A DNA stretch of 64,000 nt from Channa striata (taxonomy: Eukaryota; Chordata; Actinopteri; Anabantiformes; Channidae). The stretch's first letter is position 1. The number at the start of each line of letters is the position of its first letter. The notes beneath the pieces were generated by a model that was not told where the DNA came from, did not search any database, and worked only from the letters and a program-made list of their open reading frames with translations. Positions 22,206-34,430 of the stretch are shown in pieces. The stretch is taken from contig CM065186.1 of the NCBI GenBank assembly GCA_033026295.1, positions 19,999,672-20,063,671 on the forward strand, given 5' to 3'. The translations under genes were made by a program, and so were the position numbers.

Positions 22206-22352
22206 ACAACTCTCCACTTCCCCCAATAGCTTGCTCAAGGGGGATTGCTTGGATTTTCTCTGAATGTCTGTATAGTCTTGACTTTATTATATAAAGTGCC
22301 TTGAGATGACTTTGTTGTAAATTGGTGCTATATAAATATAGTTGAATTGAAA
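22206..22352 (+). repeat. L2-like LINE 3' end fragment
   Basis: Only the last about 145 bases of the L2 3' UTR are present, matching 'ttgctcaagggggatt' to 'gctatataaatatagttgaattgaa' in the complete copies. It is a severely 5'-truncated insertion, the usual result of target-primed reverse transcription that stops early. Confidence 0.8.
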
Positions 22353-22529
22353 AAAAAAATCTTAATGTGAAGTTTTATTCACTGACTTGCAGCATCTGTG
22401 GAACAATAAACTGTAACTTGTCATCAGTGTAAAAGTTTCCTCCACCATACTGTATCTCTGTACTAAATTACTCTGTAAGTCGCTTTGTGATATCTTGCCA
22501 AATGACTTCATGTAAAAGTCTGGTTTAAA

Positions 22530-25112
22530 AGTTTATTTAGCTTCTTGGCCTGTTGCACAAACGTTCCATACTCGATACTGTTGCCCCTCTAAAAAAGAAG
22601 GCAGTAATTCTGAACAGGCGATCTCCATGGTATAGCTCGCAAACCTGCAATTTAAAGCAGGCGTCACGAAAACTAGAAAGGAAGTGGTGTTCCACTCATT
22701 CTCAAGAATCACGCTTAGCCTGGAAAAAGAGTTTATACTTATACAAATTAGCATTCCGTAAAGCAACAACAGCATATTATTCATCACTAATAGAGGAAAA
22801 CAAGAACAACCCCCGGTTCCTTTTCAGCACTGTAGCCAGGCTGACTAAGAGCCATAGTTCAGTTGAGACTAGTATTCCCTAAACGCTATGTAGCAATGAC
22901 TTCATGACCTTCTTCACAAAAAAATCATAGCTATTAGTAAATAAAATTCACCAGACCCTCCCCACAAATACAACAGAATTAGAATCACCAGTAAGTCCTC
23001 AGTCCCTTTTAGACTGCTTTGTGCCCATAGATCTTGCTGAGTTAACCTCAACTATTATGGCATCTAAACCAACAACATGTCTGCTAGACCCTATTCCAGT
23101 TAGACTGCTCAAAAGTGGTCTATCCTTATTAGACACATTCGTATTAGATATCATTAATCTATCTTTACAAACAGGATATGTACCAAAGGCCTATAAGGTA
23201 GCTGTAATCAAACCTCTACTTGAAAAACCTTGTCTGGATCCAGGTGTCTTAGCCAATTACAGACCAATATCCAATCTCCCCTTTATTTCTAAAATACTTG
23301 AAAAAGTAGTTGTAAAGCAATTATGTGACCCCTGCGCAGAAACGACTTGTTTGAAGAATTTCAGTCAGAATTTAGAGTTCATCATAGCACAAAAACCGCA
23401 CTGATTGAAGTCACCAACGATCTTCTTCTGGCTTCAGATAATGGACTTGTCTCTATACTAGTTCTGCTAGATCCTAGTGCTGCATTTCACACCATTGATC
23501 ACAGAATATTATTACAGAGACTAGAACATGTAATTGGAATTAAAGGAACTGCACTAAATTGGTTTAAATCGTATCTATCAGATAGATTCCAATTTGTTCA
23601 TGTTAATGATGAATCTTCCACATACACAAAAGTTAGTTATAGAATTCCACAAGGCTCTGTATTAGGACCAATACTCTTTACTCTATATATGTCTCCCCTT
23701 GGCAACATTATTAGAAAACACTGTAAATTTTCACTGTTACGCTGATGACACGCAGTTATATCTATCTATGAAAACTGATGAAACAAATCAAATAATCAAA
23801 CTACAAGCATGTTTAAAAGACATAAGGGACTGGATGACGTATAATTTCCTTCTTCTAAACTCAGATAAAACTGAAGTTATTGCATTTGGGCCTAAAAGTC
23901 TAAGAAACATGTTTTCTAACCATATTGCTACTTTAGATGACATAAGTCTTGCCCCCAGTAGCACTGCAAGGAATCTCTGAGTCATTTATGACCAGGATTT
24001 GTCATTTACCTCACACATAAAACAAATCTCTAGAACAGCCTTCTTCCACCTAAGAAACATTGCCAAAATTAGGAGCATCCTGTCTCAAAGCGATGCTGAA
24101 AAAGTGGTTCATGCATTTGTTACTTCTAGATTGGACTACTGTAATTCTCTACTTTCAGGCTGCCCCAGTAACTCTCTAAAAAGCCTCCAATTAATCCAAA
24201 ATGCTGCAGCAAGATTACTGACTGGGATTGGTAAGAGAGATCATATTTCACCTTCATTAGCTTCTCTCCATTGGCTTCCAATTAAATGCAGAATAGAATT
24301 TAAAACCCTTCTTCTTACCTATAAAGCTTTAAACGGCCAAGCCCCATCATATTTAAAAGATCTCTTAGTACCATATCATCCTACTAGACCACTTCGGTCC
24401 CAAATTGCAGACCTACTTGTGGTTCCCAGAATTTCCAAAAATAGAATGGGAGGCAGAGCCTTTAGCTATCAAGCTCCTCTCCAGTGGAACCAGTTCCCAG
24501 TCCAGATTTGGGAAGCAGACACCCTCCCTATTTTTAAGACTAGGCTCAAAACCTTACTTTTTGATAAAGCTTATAGTTGGTTATAGTCACGCCGCTATAG
24601 GCTTAGACTGCTGGGGAACTCTGCACTGTGCCACTTCCTCTTCTCTTCATTCTCTCCTCTCACCCCACATCTATAATGTCACCACTGTAGGACATTAACT
24701 CTGTGTCTTCTTTGTCCCGTAGTCGTCTCTCTCCCTCTCTTTCCCCCTCTCTCTCTCCCTGTCTTCAGGTGTCCCCAGATTTGGCGCTGTGTGTCCTCCA
24801 GTGTGCAGCTACTGGTCCTACTAACCTGCCCAATGTTTTGTTGTTGCTTTTGTTGCTCTGTTCTTTTCCCTCTCCACTTTCCACTCACCCCAACCGGTCA
24901 AGGCAGATGTACGTGCACCCTGAGCCTGGTTCTGCTGGAGGATTCTTCCGTTAAAGGGAGTTTTTCCTCTCCACTGTTGCCTATAGCTGCAAAAGGGGGA
25001 TTTGTTGGGTATTCTTTAAATGTTTGTATAGTCTTGACTTTATTATGTAAAGTGCCCTGAGATTACCTTGTTGTAAATTGGCGCTACATAAATAAAGTTG
25101 AATTGAATTGAA
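22530..25112 (+). pseudogene. L2-like LINE copy C (longer, broken)
   Basis: A longer copy of the same family as copy A. It begins in the linker after the endonuclease (SILDTVAPLKKKAVILNRRS, 22,565-22,625), runs through the RT N-terminal region (NYRPISNLPFISKILEKVVV, about 23,255-23,315) and the RT core (23,347-23,745, then 23,699 on with CYADDTQLYLS), and ends in the C-terminal domain (23,999-24,586). Breaks include a shift near 23,335, the slip before ADD (about 23,721-23,736) and a TGA near 23,980. In the RT box Leu-Asp-Pro replaces the Leu-Asp-Leu of copy A, and FHTID replaces FDTID, losing a catalytic Asp. The 3' UTR and GAATT tail are present. Confidence 0.9.
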
Positions 25113-26560
25113 AAATTTAAATTAGGAAACTACAGCAGAGGTAATCAGTGAAACCGGTAGGAAGATGCTTGGTGTGTCATCTGGAAGGAGGAAAGAAGAT
25201 AAACACACTTGGTGGTGGAATGAGGAAGTACAGGACTGCATCCAAAGGAACAGGTTGGCTGAGAGGAAGTGGGATGTAGAAAGGACTGAGGAAAGTAGAC
25301 AGGAGTACAAGGAAGTGCAGCGCAGCGTGAAGAGGGAGGTGGCGAAGGCCAAACAGAAAGCTTACGATGAGCTGTATGACAGGTTAGACATGAAGGAAGG
25401 AGAGAAGGACTTGTACAGGATAGCCAGACAGAGAGATAGGAATGGGAAAGATGTGCAACAGATAAGGTTGATTAAAGACAGAGATGGAAAGGTGCTAACA
25501 ACCCAGGAGAATGTGCAGAGATGATGAAAGGAATATTTTGAGCAGCTGATGAATGACAGGGAAAGAAGGGAGGAAGATGGGGATGTTGTGGAGCAGGAAA
25601 TTAGAAAGGATGAGGTGAGGAAGGCTCTGAAGAGGATGAAGAGGGGAAAGGCTGTTGGTCATGATGTTGTACCTGTGGAGGTGTGGAAGTGTCTAGGAGA
25701 GACAGCAGTGGAGTTTCTAACCAGTCTGTTTAACAGGATTTTAGAGAGTGAGCAGATGCCTGAGGAATGGAGGAGAAGCGTTCTGGTGCCGATCTTTAAG
25801 AACAAGGGTGACACGCAGAACTGCAGCAACTACAGAGGGATAAAGCTGATGAGCCACATAATGAAGCTGTGGGAAGGAGTAGTGGAAGCCAGGCTTAGGA
25901 AGGAGGTGGAGATTTGTGAGCAGCATTATGGTTTCATGACCTGTAACTCACCACTGATGCCATTTTCGCTTTGTGGTTGTTGATGGAAAAGTACAGAGAT
26001 GGTCAGAAGGAGCTGCATTGTGTCTTTGTGGATTTAGAGAAGGCGTATGACAGGGTGCCGAGGGAGGAGCTGTGGTATTGTATGAGGTTGTCAGGAGTGA
26101 CAGAGAAGTACGTCAGAGTAGTCCAGGACATGTATGAGAGGAGCATGACGGTGGTGAGATGTGCCGTAGGTCAGACAGAGGAGTTCAAGGTGGAGGTGGG
26201 ACTACACCATGGATCGGCTTTGAGTCCCTTCTTGTTTGCTATGCTGATGGACAGGTTGACAGATGAGGTCAGACAGAAATCTCCCTGGACAATGATGTTT
26301 GCCGATGACATTGTAATTTGCAGTGAGAGCAGACAGCAGGTGGAGGAACAGCTGGAGAGTTGGATGTTTGCTCTGGAAAGAACAGGCATGAAAGTTAAGT
26401 GGTAGCAAGACAGAATACATGTGTCTAAACGAGAGGGAGCCAGGTAGAAGTGTGAAGTCACAGGGGGCTGAGGTGAAAAAGGTGCAGGAGTTTAAGTACT
26501 AGAAACGGATGATTCGCTGTGGCGACCCCTGAGGGGAAAAGCCCAAAGAAAAGTAGTAGT
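25113..26560 (+). pseudogene. RTE-type LINE, internally deleted
   Basis: An RTE-clade non-LTR retrotransposon starting directly after the L2 tail. It keeps the domain between endonuclease and RT (25,165-25,524, KHTWWWNEEVQDCI), the RT fingers (25,549-25,983, KRGKAVGHDVVPVEVWK and NYRGIKLMSHIMKLWE), the palm (25,971-26,405, CVFVDLEKAYDRVPREELW, HHGSALSPFLFAMLMD) and the catalytic MFADDIVICSE (about 26,298-26,330). Breaks: TGA near 25,524, a shift near 25,950 and a stop at 26,403. After KKVQEFKY (26,476-26,499) it jumps to the very end of the protein, MIRCGDP, leaving out a segment that the copy at 30,600-31,485 still has. It ends with a short TAG-repeat tail. Confidence 0.88.
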
Positions 26561-26708
26561 AGTACTTGTCTAGAAACAGCGTAAACGTTTAATGAAACAA
26601 AGTCAGAGCTAAAGCGAAAGCGAGCTGGTTACATAGTTTTGATGTATTATAACTGAATGCTCCTGCATTTGTAAATCAGGCTAATTATTGTCAGAAAAAC
26701 AATTACTT

Positions 26709-26713
26709 GTGAT
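26709..26713 (+). repeat. left target-site duplication GTGAT
   Basis: GTGAT sits directly before the LTR start and is repeated exactly at 27,177-27,181. Confidence 0.75.
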
Positions 26714-27176
26714 TGTCATGATTCAGCCCCTCACGTCCACTTCCTGACCTGGACTTTTATTTTGTTGCCTTTTTTTTCCCACGTCCTGTTTCCACTCTGT
26801 AGTTAACTTTACTAATTTCACCACTAGTCACTCACATGATTGTTTTCACCTGTTTCCCCAGTCCATTTATACCTGCCCATCACCTCAGTTCGGGGTCAGA
26901 TTCTTCTTACTCTCTAAGCTTTGGGTTTTTTGGTCTTTGTGTGTTTTGTTTGGCTTTCCTGTCTGTTCTGTTCTTATAGTGTTCCCTCGACATTTTTGGC
27001 CTGCCCTGTTTTCCCCTTCTCTCTCGGGTTTTACGTTGTTTTCCCCTCGGGCTGACTCTGTTAATTTAATGTAGTTATATGTGTACATTGTGTGGTTTCT
27101 TTCCCTTTTTTGGTTTTTGAAATAAAAGTCACGCCCTTTTTGTACTCCCTCCCTTTTGTTCCCCACACTTTTGACA
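26714..27176 (+). mobile_element. solo LTR, 463 bp
   Basis: The unit starts TGTCATGATT and ends TTTTGACA; TGTCA/TGACA is a 5-bp terminal inverted repeat with the TG...CA ends of LTRs. Perfect 5-bp direct repeats (GTGAT) flank it, the size made by Ty3/gypsy and many retroviral integrases. Inside are a TATA-like 'tttatacc' near 26,866 and an AATAAA at 27,121-27,126 about 50 bases before the end, so the strand is +. There is no internal coding region. It is the product of recombination between two LTRs of a former element. Confidence 0.75.
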
Positions 27177-27181
27177 GTGAT

Positions 27182-29690
27182 GTTTAAATGAATTAGTTTT
27201 TGTTAGATGTGTAGAACAGAAACACACCTGTACAATCCAATACAGCAACTCTGCTATAACTTCCACTTTTACAAGGTTATAATTTCTCATTGTTTGTGTT
27301 GAAACAGTCAGAAAAGTGATAATTATAGTCTTAAGAAGGAAAACCTGTTTATTATTGAGGTCATATAGGGTGAAGGAGCTTTAGTGTAGTGCATTATATT
27401 AACAGGTGGTTGTAATGTTTTGACTACCCTATTTAAAGTGAATTAGGGGGCAGTTCGATTCCCTGACAAAGATTGTTGTCTTGGATTAGCAGTCTGGTGG
27501 CTTGGAGGGTAGCAATCAGCCTGGGATGTAGACGTTTCCTAGATCTAATCTAAGACCATGTAGAGGGTGTATCCCTGAGCAAGACACTCAGTAGTAGCTC
27601 AATAGGACTCAACTGTGGCTGCCCACCACTTATGCGGGGGTGGGTTAAATGCAAAGAAAGAATTGTTATTGAAACAAATATCCAAAGATGTATTTATGGT
27701 CAATGATCACCTTTTTTGACAGTTTCAACCCCAAAATAACCTTGTAAAAGTAAAAGTACAGAGCTGCTGTATTGGATGGCACAGTTGTACCTAATGTGGC
27801 TGATTGGTGTACAAGCAAAGTATTAAACAAACCCACATAGTCTCGGCAATATCCAAGTGTTCTGGTTTCTCCCTGTGTAGAGTAGAGTATTTGAAACAAT
27901 TGTGATCAAAATGCTAACATGGTTTTTGTAGCTGTAATCCTACTTAGTATAACTTATGCTCAAGACAAGAACAATGTTGTGACAATTAATATTTCTTATC
28001 CACTTTAACCTAAATTAGTGTATCTACATTACCACATACACATTACAAAAACTTATATAATACCTTTGTACTGAGAGGTGATTGCAGTATATGATGTACC
28101 ACTTAAGGTAGTTCCTAATGATCTTTCCTTTACCATCTAAACTGTGCAGAAACCCAAAGCACCCAGCTGTCCGCAAGAGGCTGGAATGCTTCTCAATGGA
28201 CCCATGTCTATTGACATGTCCACTGAGTTCCTTCAGTGTTGCAGCATTGGATATCTAGTGTTTATGAAAGATCTTGATATGACATCAAAATTGTCATATC
28301 AAGATTTGAGATGGAGCACAAAGTATGTAGTTTTTATATATGTTTATTTAAATAAACATACTTCCAACAGAAAAGCTTTTGTAGCTTCATCAGTTGTATC
28401 TTCAATGGAGACTTCAACATCAGACTTTGTTGTCCCAGTCAGATGCTGGTAGAGACCCTTTGAGATTAAGGCAGGCCCTGGACCACCATGGACCAATGAT
28501 GTGGCAATCATTTTGCCAACAAGGAATGATTAATCTTCTTTTGCAGCTGTTGATGGATTTCTTTATTTTTCTATTTATTACGCATTAAATTGTACATCAT
28601 AGGAACTTCAAACTTAAGGACTTTAGTTCACTTTCACATCAAAACTGTTAAAACAAATTAGGAACAATTCAGTTTTATTTTCAGATATTATAAGTTTCTT
28701 ACCGGGACTGTCAAATGTGAGAAACTTGTTGTCCTCGGGTCCATCAGAGATCCATCATTATCAAAGACATTTTATTAGCAAGCATAGAGTGGTAAGATAA
28801 ACGTTCACAATAAAAAATTTACCCATTTAAGATGTTGATGCTTCTGGAGTGCTGTGATTATCTGGAAAGTCCCATACCTGATAAGGATGGAAAGTGGATT
28901 GAGGGACTTTTCTTGAGAAACACACTTCAGTTTTTTGTAAGCGAGGAGTAAAAGCATTTGGATCACCACCCAAAAAGTTCAAAATTATCTTTTCACCTTG
29001 ATTAGACTGTGTGCTTGTCCTGGTCGTTATGCTGGAACTGGCCTTTGGAACAGCTGCTGCCTCTTTACCAACTGTCACATTAGTGGTGATGTCATTTGCC
29101 ACATAAACTACAAAAGGCAGGGCTGTCAATCAATGTGTGTCTACAGAAGGGGTAATACATCTACAAAAAATCAATAAGCATATTTTACATGGTCAATATT
29201 CAGTACAACTCACAGAAAACAGTAAGCGAGTGTCTCTTGCTATATAATATCCCAATCAGGCATAACATCATGACCAGCTGTACAGTCTAATACAATCCAA
29301 TACAACTGTTCTACTATGAATTCTAGTTTTACAAGGTTTTAATTTCTCAGTTTTTAGGTTGAAACTATCAGGTGATAATTCTACTATATGTTTACTTTTT
29401 AGGTGGAGTTGTCCATCAAGACCAGGACCTCACACCTCAAGAAAAGGCTGAACAGTGAGCAACCCCTCATGGACAGTCACTTTAACTTGCATGTATTCAT
29501 TTTCCTACTTTTATTGTATTACATTATTATCGTATTCGTGTAAATATTTCACATTTCATATTTGTTGTGTTCCATGCCTACACATAACAAATTCCTATTA
29601 CTGTTAAGTGTTCTTAACTGTGCCTGGCAATAAACAGTTTTCTGATTCTGATACTGAAGAGACATGCCATCCCCCTGAGCAATGACTGAT
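27182..29690. other. unassigned sequence with a SINE-like patch and a hairpin
   Basis: No supported gene. Around 27,440-27,650 there is a weak match to the SINE body seen elsewhere ('gagcaagacactcag'). A perfect 14-bp hairpin lies at 28,271-28,305. Open frames at 28,144-28,452 and 28,827-29,129 have no motif I recognise and are probably chance. Confidence 0.35.
28271..28305. repeat. perfect 14-bp inverted repeat (hairpin)
   Basis: The left arm ATCTTGATATGACA (28,271-28,284) is the exact reverse complement of TGTCATATCAAGAT (28,292-28,305), with a 7-base loop. No transposon end or gene is attached to it. It could be a chance palindrome, a small hairpin RNA, or a scar. Confidence 0.7.
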
Positions 29691-29935
29691 TGGATATAAC
29701 TTCATTTTGCAGCCAGACAATGACTTCAAGCATTCCTCCAAGAAATATTTTGAAAAAGAAAGTACCTGCTGGGATCCTCATATTGGTCAATCATCAGGTC
29801 TGGACCCTATCCGGCTGGAGTGGCAACGCTAGACTGAAGTTTGGGTACACTGCCCAACCAGCAAAGCACACCTTTAGGAATTTCTGCAGAAGGCCTGGGA
29901 AAACATCAAACCTGCATATTTGTATTAAGTCATAA
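29690..29935 (+). pseudogene. Tc1/mariner transposase C-terminal fragment
   Basis: In one frame (from about 29,706) this reads LQPDNDFKHSSKKYFEK followed by SSGLDPIRLEW and a stop. It matches the Tc1 transposase block QQDNDPKH...SPDLNPIE-x-W, where the second catalytic Asp (DND) is kept and the final D/E region is degraded. Further C-terminal sequence continues in another frame to about 29,930. Inverted repeats were not found. It is an old inactive copy. Confidence 0.65.
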
Positions 29936-30599
29936 TTAGAAAACCACAGTTTTGTCAGGCACCTACCGTTTAAAGTATTTTTAAATTTGCAAATTAAATT
30001 TCTGCTCAGTTATGTTGAAAATGAATTGTATCTTTTGTTGCTTATGTGAGTAAGGTTATCAGAAGTAAACTTACCACCTATAGGCAATTTACTGTTTTTT
30101 TAAGCAAATTTGTATTCATACAGGAAGAGAGGCTGCAGAGAAATGTCATGGTTCTCAAGGTCCAGCACTGGTTTCAAAAATAATAAAATGGTAAATCAAT
30201 CGAATACACCTTTTTAGTAGGAGGAAAATAAACGCAATAAATGCTTCTAAAAGCAAAAGTTGTGAGATGGATGACCTATGTGAATGTTAGAAATAGTCAG
30301 ACAACATACAAGAAAGTAAGTAGTTTAACAAAGCTTTGTTAAAAATATTTAAACAATGATAATTTTATAATTTAATTTTATATTACTTCATGTTAATAAA
30401 CACACTAAAATCAGCTACTGAAAGCAATATTTATAGATTAATACCAACCAATTTTTTGATTTTAGGGAATACAATCAGTTCAGTTTCTATGGACTGACTC
30501 AGCCGTAGTTTCATGACCTTACTCACCATGACCTCTAACACCTCCACTATAAAAACTAAAACTTTATATATTAATTTAGATGTATTTGGTAAATACTAA
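29936..30599. other. unassigned AT-rich sequence
   Basis: No gene, repeat or signal recognised. Confidence 0.35.
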
Positions 30600-31487
30600 G
30601 AGGTGCTCTACTATTACTACTTCTCTTTTGGCTTTTCCCATCAGGGGTCGCCACAGCGAATCATCCTTTTCCACCTCACTCTATCCTTGGCATCTTCCTC
30701 TCTGACACCAGCTAACCTCATGTCCTCTGTTAGAACATCCATATATCTCCTCTTTGGTCGTCCTCTCGCCCTCTTGCCTGGCAGCTCCATCTCCAACATC
30801 CTTCTACCAATATATTCACTATCCCTCCTCTGCACATGTCCAAACCATCTCAATCTGGCCTCTCTGACTTTGTTGCTAACACAGGCAACGTGCTCTGTCC
30901 CTCTGATGAACTCGTTCCTTATTCTGTCCAACCTTGTCACTCCTAAGGAGAACCTCAACATCTTCATCTCTGCTGCTTCCATCTCTGCCTCTTGTCTCTT
31001 TATCACTGCTACTGTCTCTAACCCATAGAGCAGAGCTGGTCTCACCGCTGTCTTGTACACCTTTCCTTTGAGTGTTGCTGACACTCTTCTGTCACACAAA
31101 ACTCCTGACACTTTCCTCCACCTACTCCAACCCGCTTGCACTCGCCTCTTCACCTCTTTTCCACACTCCCCATCACACTGAACTGTTGACCCCAAGTACT
31201 TAAACTCCTGCACCTTCTTCACCTCAGCCCCCTCTATCCTCACTCTTCTACCTTTCTCCCTCTCATTTAGACATGGTTCTTCTTTCCAGAGCAAACCTCC
31301 ACCTCTCCAGCTGTTCCTCCATCTGCTCTCTACTCTCACTGCAGATCACAGTGTCATCTGCAAACATCATTGTCCAGGGAGATTTCTGTCTGACCTCATC
31401 TGTCAACCTGTCCATCAGCATAGCAAACAAGAAGGGACTCAAAGCCGATCCTTGGTGTAGTCCCTCAAGTCCCACCAAGTCACTGTC
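30600..31487 (-). pseudogene. RTE-type LINE 3' half
   Basis: A 5'-truncated RTE copy on the minus strand. It starts inside the RT palm: HQGSALSPFLFAMLMDRLTD, then MFADDTVICSE with the catalytic DD (about 31,348-31,380). A shift near 31,280 leads into a long open C-terminal region (31,339-30,641) containing FKYLGSTVQCDGECGKEV, CDRRVSATLKGKVYKTAVRP, ALLYGLETVAV, LRWFGHVQRRDSEYIGRRML and a basic KRARGRPKRRYMDVL, ending RMIRCGDP. The last part and the CTACTA-repeat tail (about 30,608-30,622) are shared with the RTE copy at 25,113-26,560. One frameshift keeps it from being a continuous frame. Confidence 0.9.
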
Positions 31488-34430
31488 ATGCTGTTAAACA
31501 ACAATGGCAGGGAGGATGTAGGACACAAGTCACTTTATTGTGGCGTGTATTTGGCTTGCTAAGTTTTCACATGGTTTGAATTGCTTGTGGCAGTTTGTGT
31601 ATTATAATTTGTCAGCTGACACAAACCATGTCGTCTTCAGTATATAGTGTTTGAGAAACGCTGCACTTTTTACAACAACCACAAGAGGGCTACAGCGTCA
31701 CGTGGTGTAAGATGAAAGAAATGACTCAAAATGATTCGTTCTATTTACTGTTCGAGAAGTTAAAGTCAGTCAAAAGATTCGTATTTCCCATCTCTAGTGT
31801 GTTCAATCAGGCAGTAAATGAGTTTATATTTAGCATGTGATACTGCACAAGTACAGACTGTGTTTAAGCTGTGGCATAACCTTGAGTGATGCATGGCTCG
31901 TAGGCGAAAAAGAAAAACTTTTGGCACATTCCTGAGCTGTGTGCACAGCTGCTGTGTTTACCAGCATGAGGCAGGAGAAGTTCAGTGAACATTTAGTACA
32001 TTATTGATTTAACAATTTTAGGAGATCAATTGGCAAAGGATGACTGCTCATGATACAAATATTTTTTCAGTTTTCTTTATTTGTTGGCGATACATCCACT
32101 CTAGCGATTACATGCTTTTTAACATTGACATTTAGATTCAGGATTTGATTTCAGGGTTTTTTAAGGGTTAGGATTAAACATTTAACTATGAAAAAGTTTA
32201 CAAATATATTCATATATTGAATGCAAATAAAGTAAAAATATGTCCTATAATTTACAGACATGTTCTTTCAGTTTTGATTTGCTCTAAATCTGGGGAAACT
32301 GAGCTTTAAATTTCTGAGTGATCAACTTTACAATTGGATGGTTTCATTTCCCCATGTGCTGAGGTGAACTCGCAGACAGACTGAAGAAAGTTTACTTTGA
32401 GATTTGAAAGACGCAACACTCCTCCTCTCACGAGCACTTCACTAACCAAAGAATTTCCCGAGCAGGTGGATATAAAGTATAACACAGCAGTAATAATCAC
32501 ATCAACTACTCCCGTAAAAAAACTGCATGTCAAATATAAATACACATTATAGCAGCCCTAACTGCGGTTGGTCAGTTTACTTTATCTTTCCAGTTAATTC
32601 TTTCAGCGTTTCACTTCATATGTGGGCTGATTCGTTTAACCTGACCGGCTTAAAGCAACAACAAATCTTTCAGAATCACAGTAAAGTTGTGCAGCTGTTA
32701 TTCTGGATAGTGGTAAATGTACAGACGCAGTCTTCCAACAGATGGCAGCATTTTTTTACCTCAAAATTGTTTTCCTGCTGCAGCTTTGAAGGTATGCACT
32801 GACATATGGGGTTTATCCCGAATATCAGATGACATTTTTTCGTCAGATGACTTTCACAGGAACGGTTCCAAATACATAACAGTAAGGTGAGAAGACCGAG
32901 TTGCAATAAACAACCCCATCATCTCTGCTCCGGTGTGAGAATATCATGCTTCCTTTCTGCTGTGAAAGGTGTCACCTTCCTCTTGCTCCATTTCCACCTC
33001 TCTTCCTATCCAACTGGACAATCAGCTAACCAGCACTGACAGGTCTGAACCTCACTGGTGCCTGCATCACACAAACAAACCATACAAACTGTGGTTCATT
33101 CAAAGTGTGCCGGTAACAGAGACTATGGTAGAACATGATGTTGTTCATATCTACAAGATTTCATCATATGGCTGCTGCTTTCTTTGATTCCAGGAAAAAG
33201 CTGCAGTTTTTAAGCTTATATTTAGTCTTCTGAGCAGCGATACACCCTGTCTAAAACTCAATGTTTTACAAACAAAAGAAATGGCCTTCTGGACATTTGG
33301 AAAAAAAAAATCCATGTTTAGTTAAGATTTGTGTGACAAAGAATAAGGAATATTGTACAACAAAGGTCAGTGTTTTGGATAGATTTCATTTTTTGAAGTG
33401 TCATACTGTAGGGTTTCCAGTGTGTTATCATGTACAGCATATATTTAGCGAATATTGTGCAAAGCGTAGAAAAAAACATCAGTGAGCTGATTATAAGAAG
33501 ATATCAAGAATGTGCACTGTAAAAGCCACTGAAAGTAAATCATATTGCACAAGTACACTTTACAACATACTTGGTGAAGTAATATTATTATTATTATTGA
33601 ACAGCAGTGAAAAGTATATTAACCTGTGACTTACACTCTACAGTGTGTGTTAATGGAAACATGTTAAATTGCTCAATTGCAAAAGACAGAAATGTGTGTA
33701 CAAAAAAACAGAAGAGTCAAATGAGACCAAATAAAGACAGACAACAGTCCGATTGCACGAACAGATCTAACATCTGCTGTCTCTGCTTCTTCTGTCCAAA
33801 CCAGGACAAATCACCTGTCAACAGGTTACTGTTGCTTGAGGCCTCTCACATCTGCTGCCATCCACTGATGTCATTGTAGAAACCTAGAATTTCCTGCCTA
33901 CTTCCTAATCTGTTCAAGTCTGTTTAAATTTCTTATTATACAGTGAATCTCATTAATTAATGATACTAAATACTTGTAATATATTTAACTAACAAATCTT
34001 CCACAGCTTATATATATAATTAAAAATTTATTGTAGTACTTGGTTTCAATGTATTTTTTGTTAATGCCTTTTCTTAACTTAACCTTAACCTTAAGTTTTT
34101 GTGCCTGACCCATAGGTTGTTGTTTCATACCATAACATTATACTGAAATTGTTTTCCCTAACTCTAATGTCATTTATGTGTGTGTATGTATAAAGCCATT
34201 CCTGTGGTGTCAAAAGGTGATGCTCCCCCATACTGATGCCGTGCATCTGCATCATCAATCCAGCGCAGTTGTTCCCAGGGCAACAAATAGTGATGCTCCT
34301 GGAGCATCCAGTTGCTATGGAAAAGGTACCTGAGGCGTCATTATGTTACATTATGTTATGTCCAAGGGCCGCTCAGGGAGTGTGTTTGCTGAGGCACATG
34401 AAAAATTAGAGGGAACACTGGCTATAACTA
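31488..34430. other. unassigned sequence
   Basis: No supported gene. There are short AT-rich tracts, an (ATT)n tract near 33,585-33,597, and many short open frames without motifs. No mobile element recognised. Confidence 0.35.

Noticed and set aside
34060..34105. 'ttaaccttaacc' as possible interstitial telomeric repeat.
   Set aside because: The unit is not TTAGGG/CCCTAA and only two or three loose units occur.
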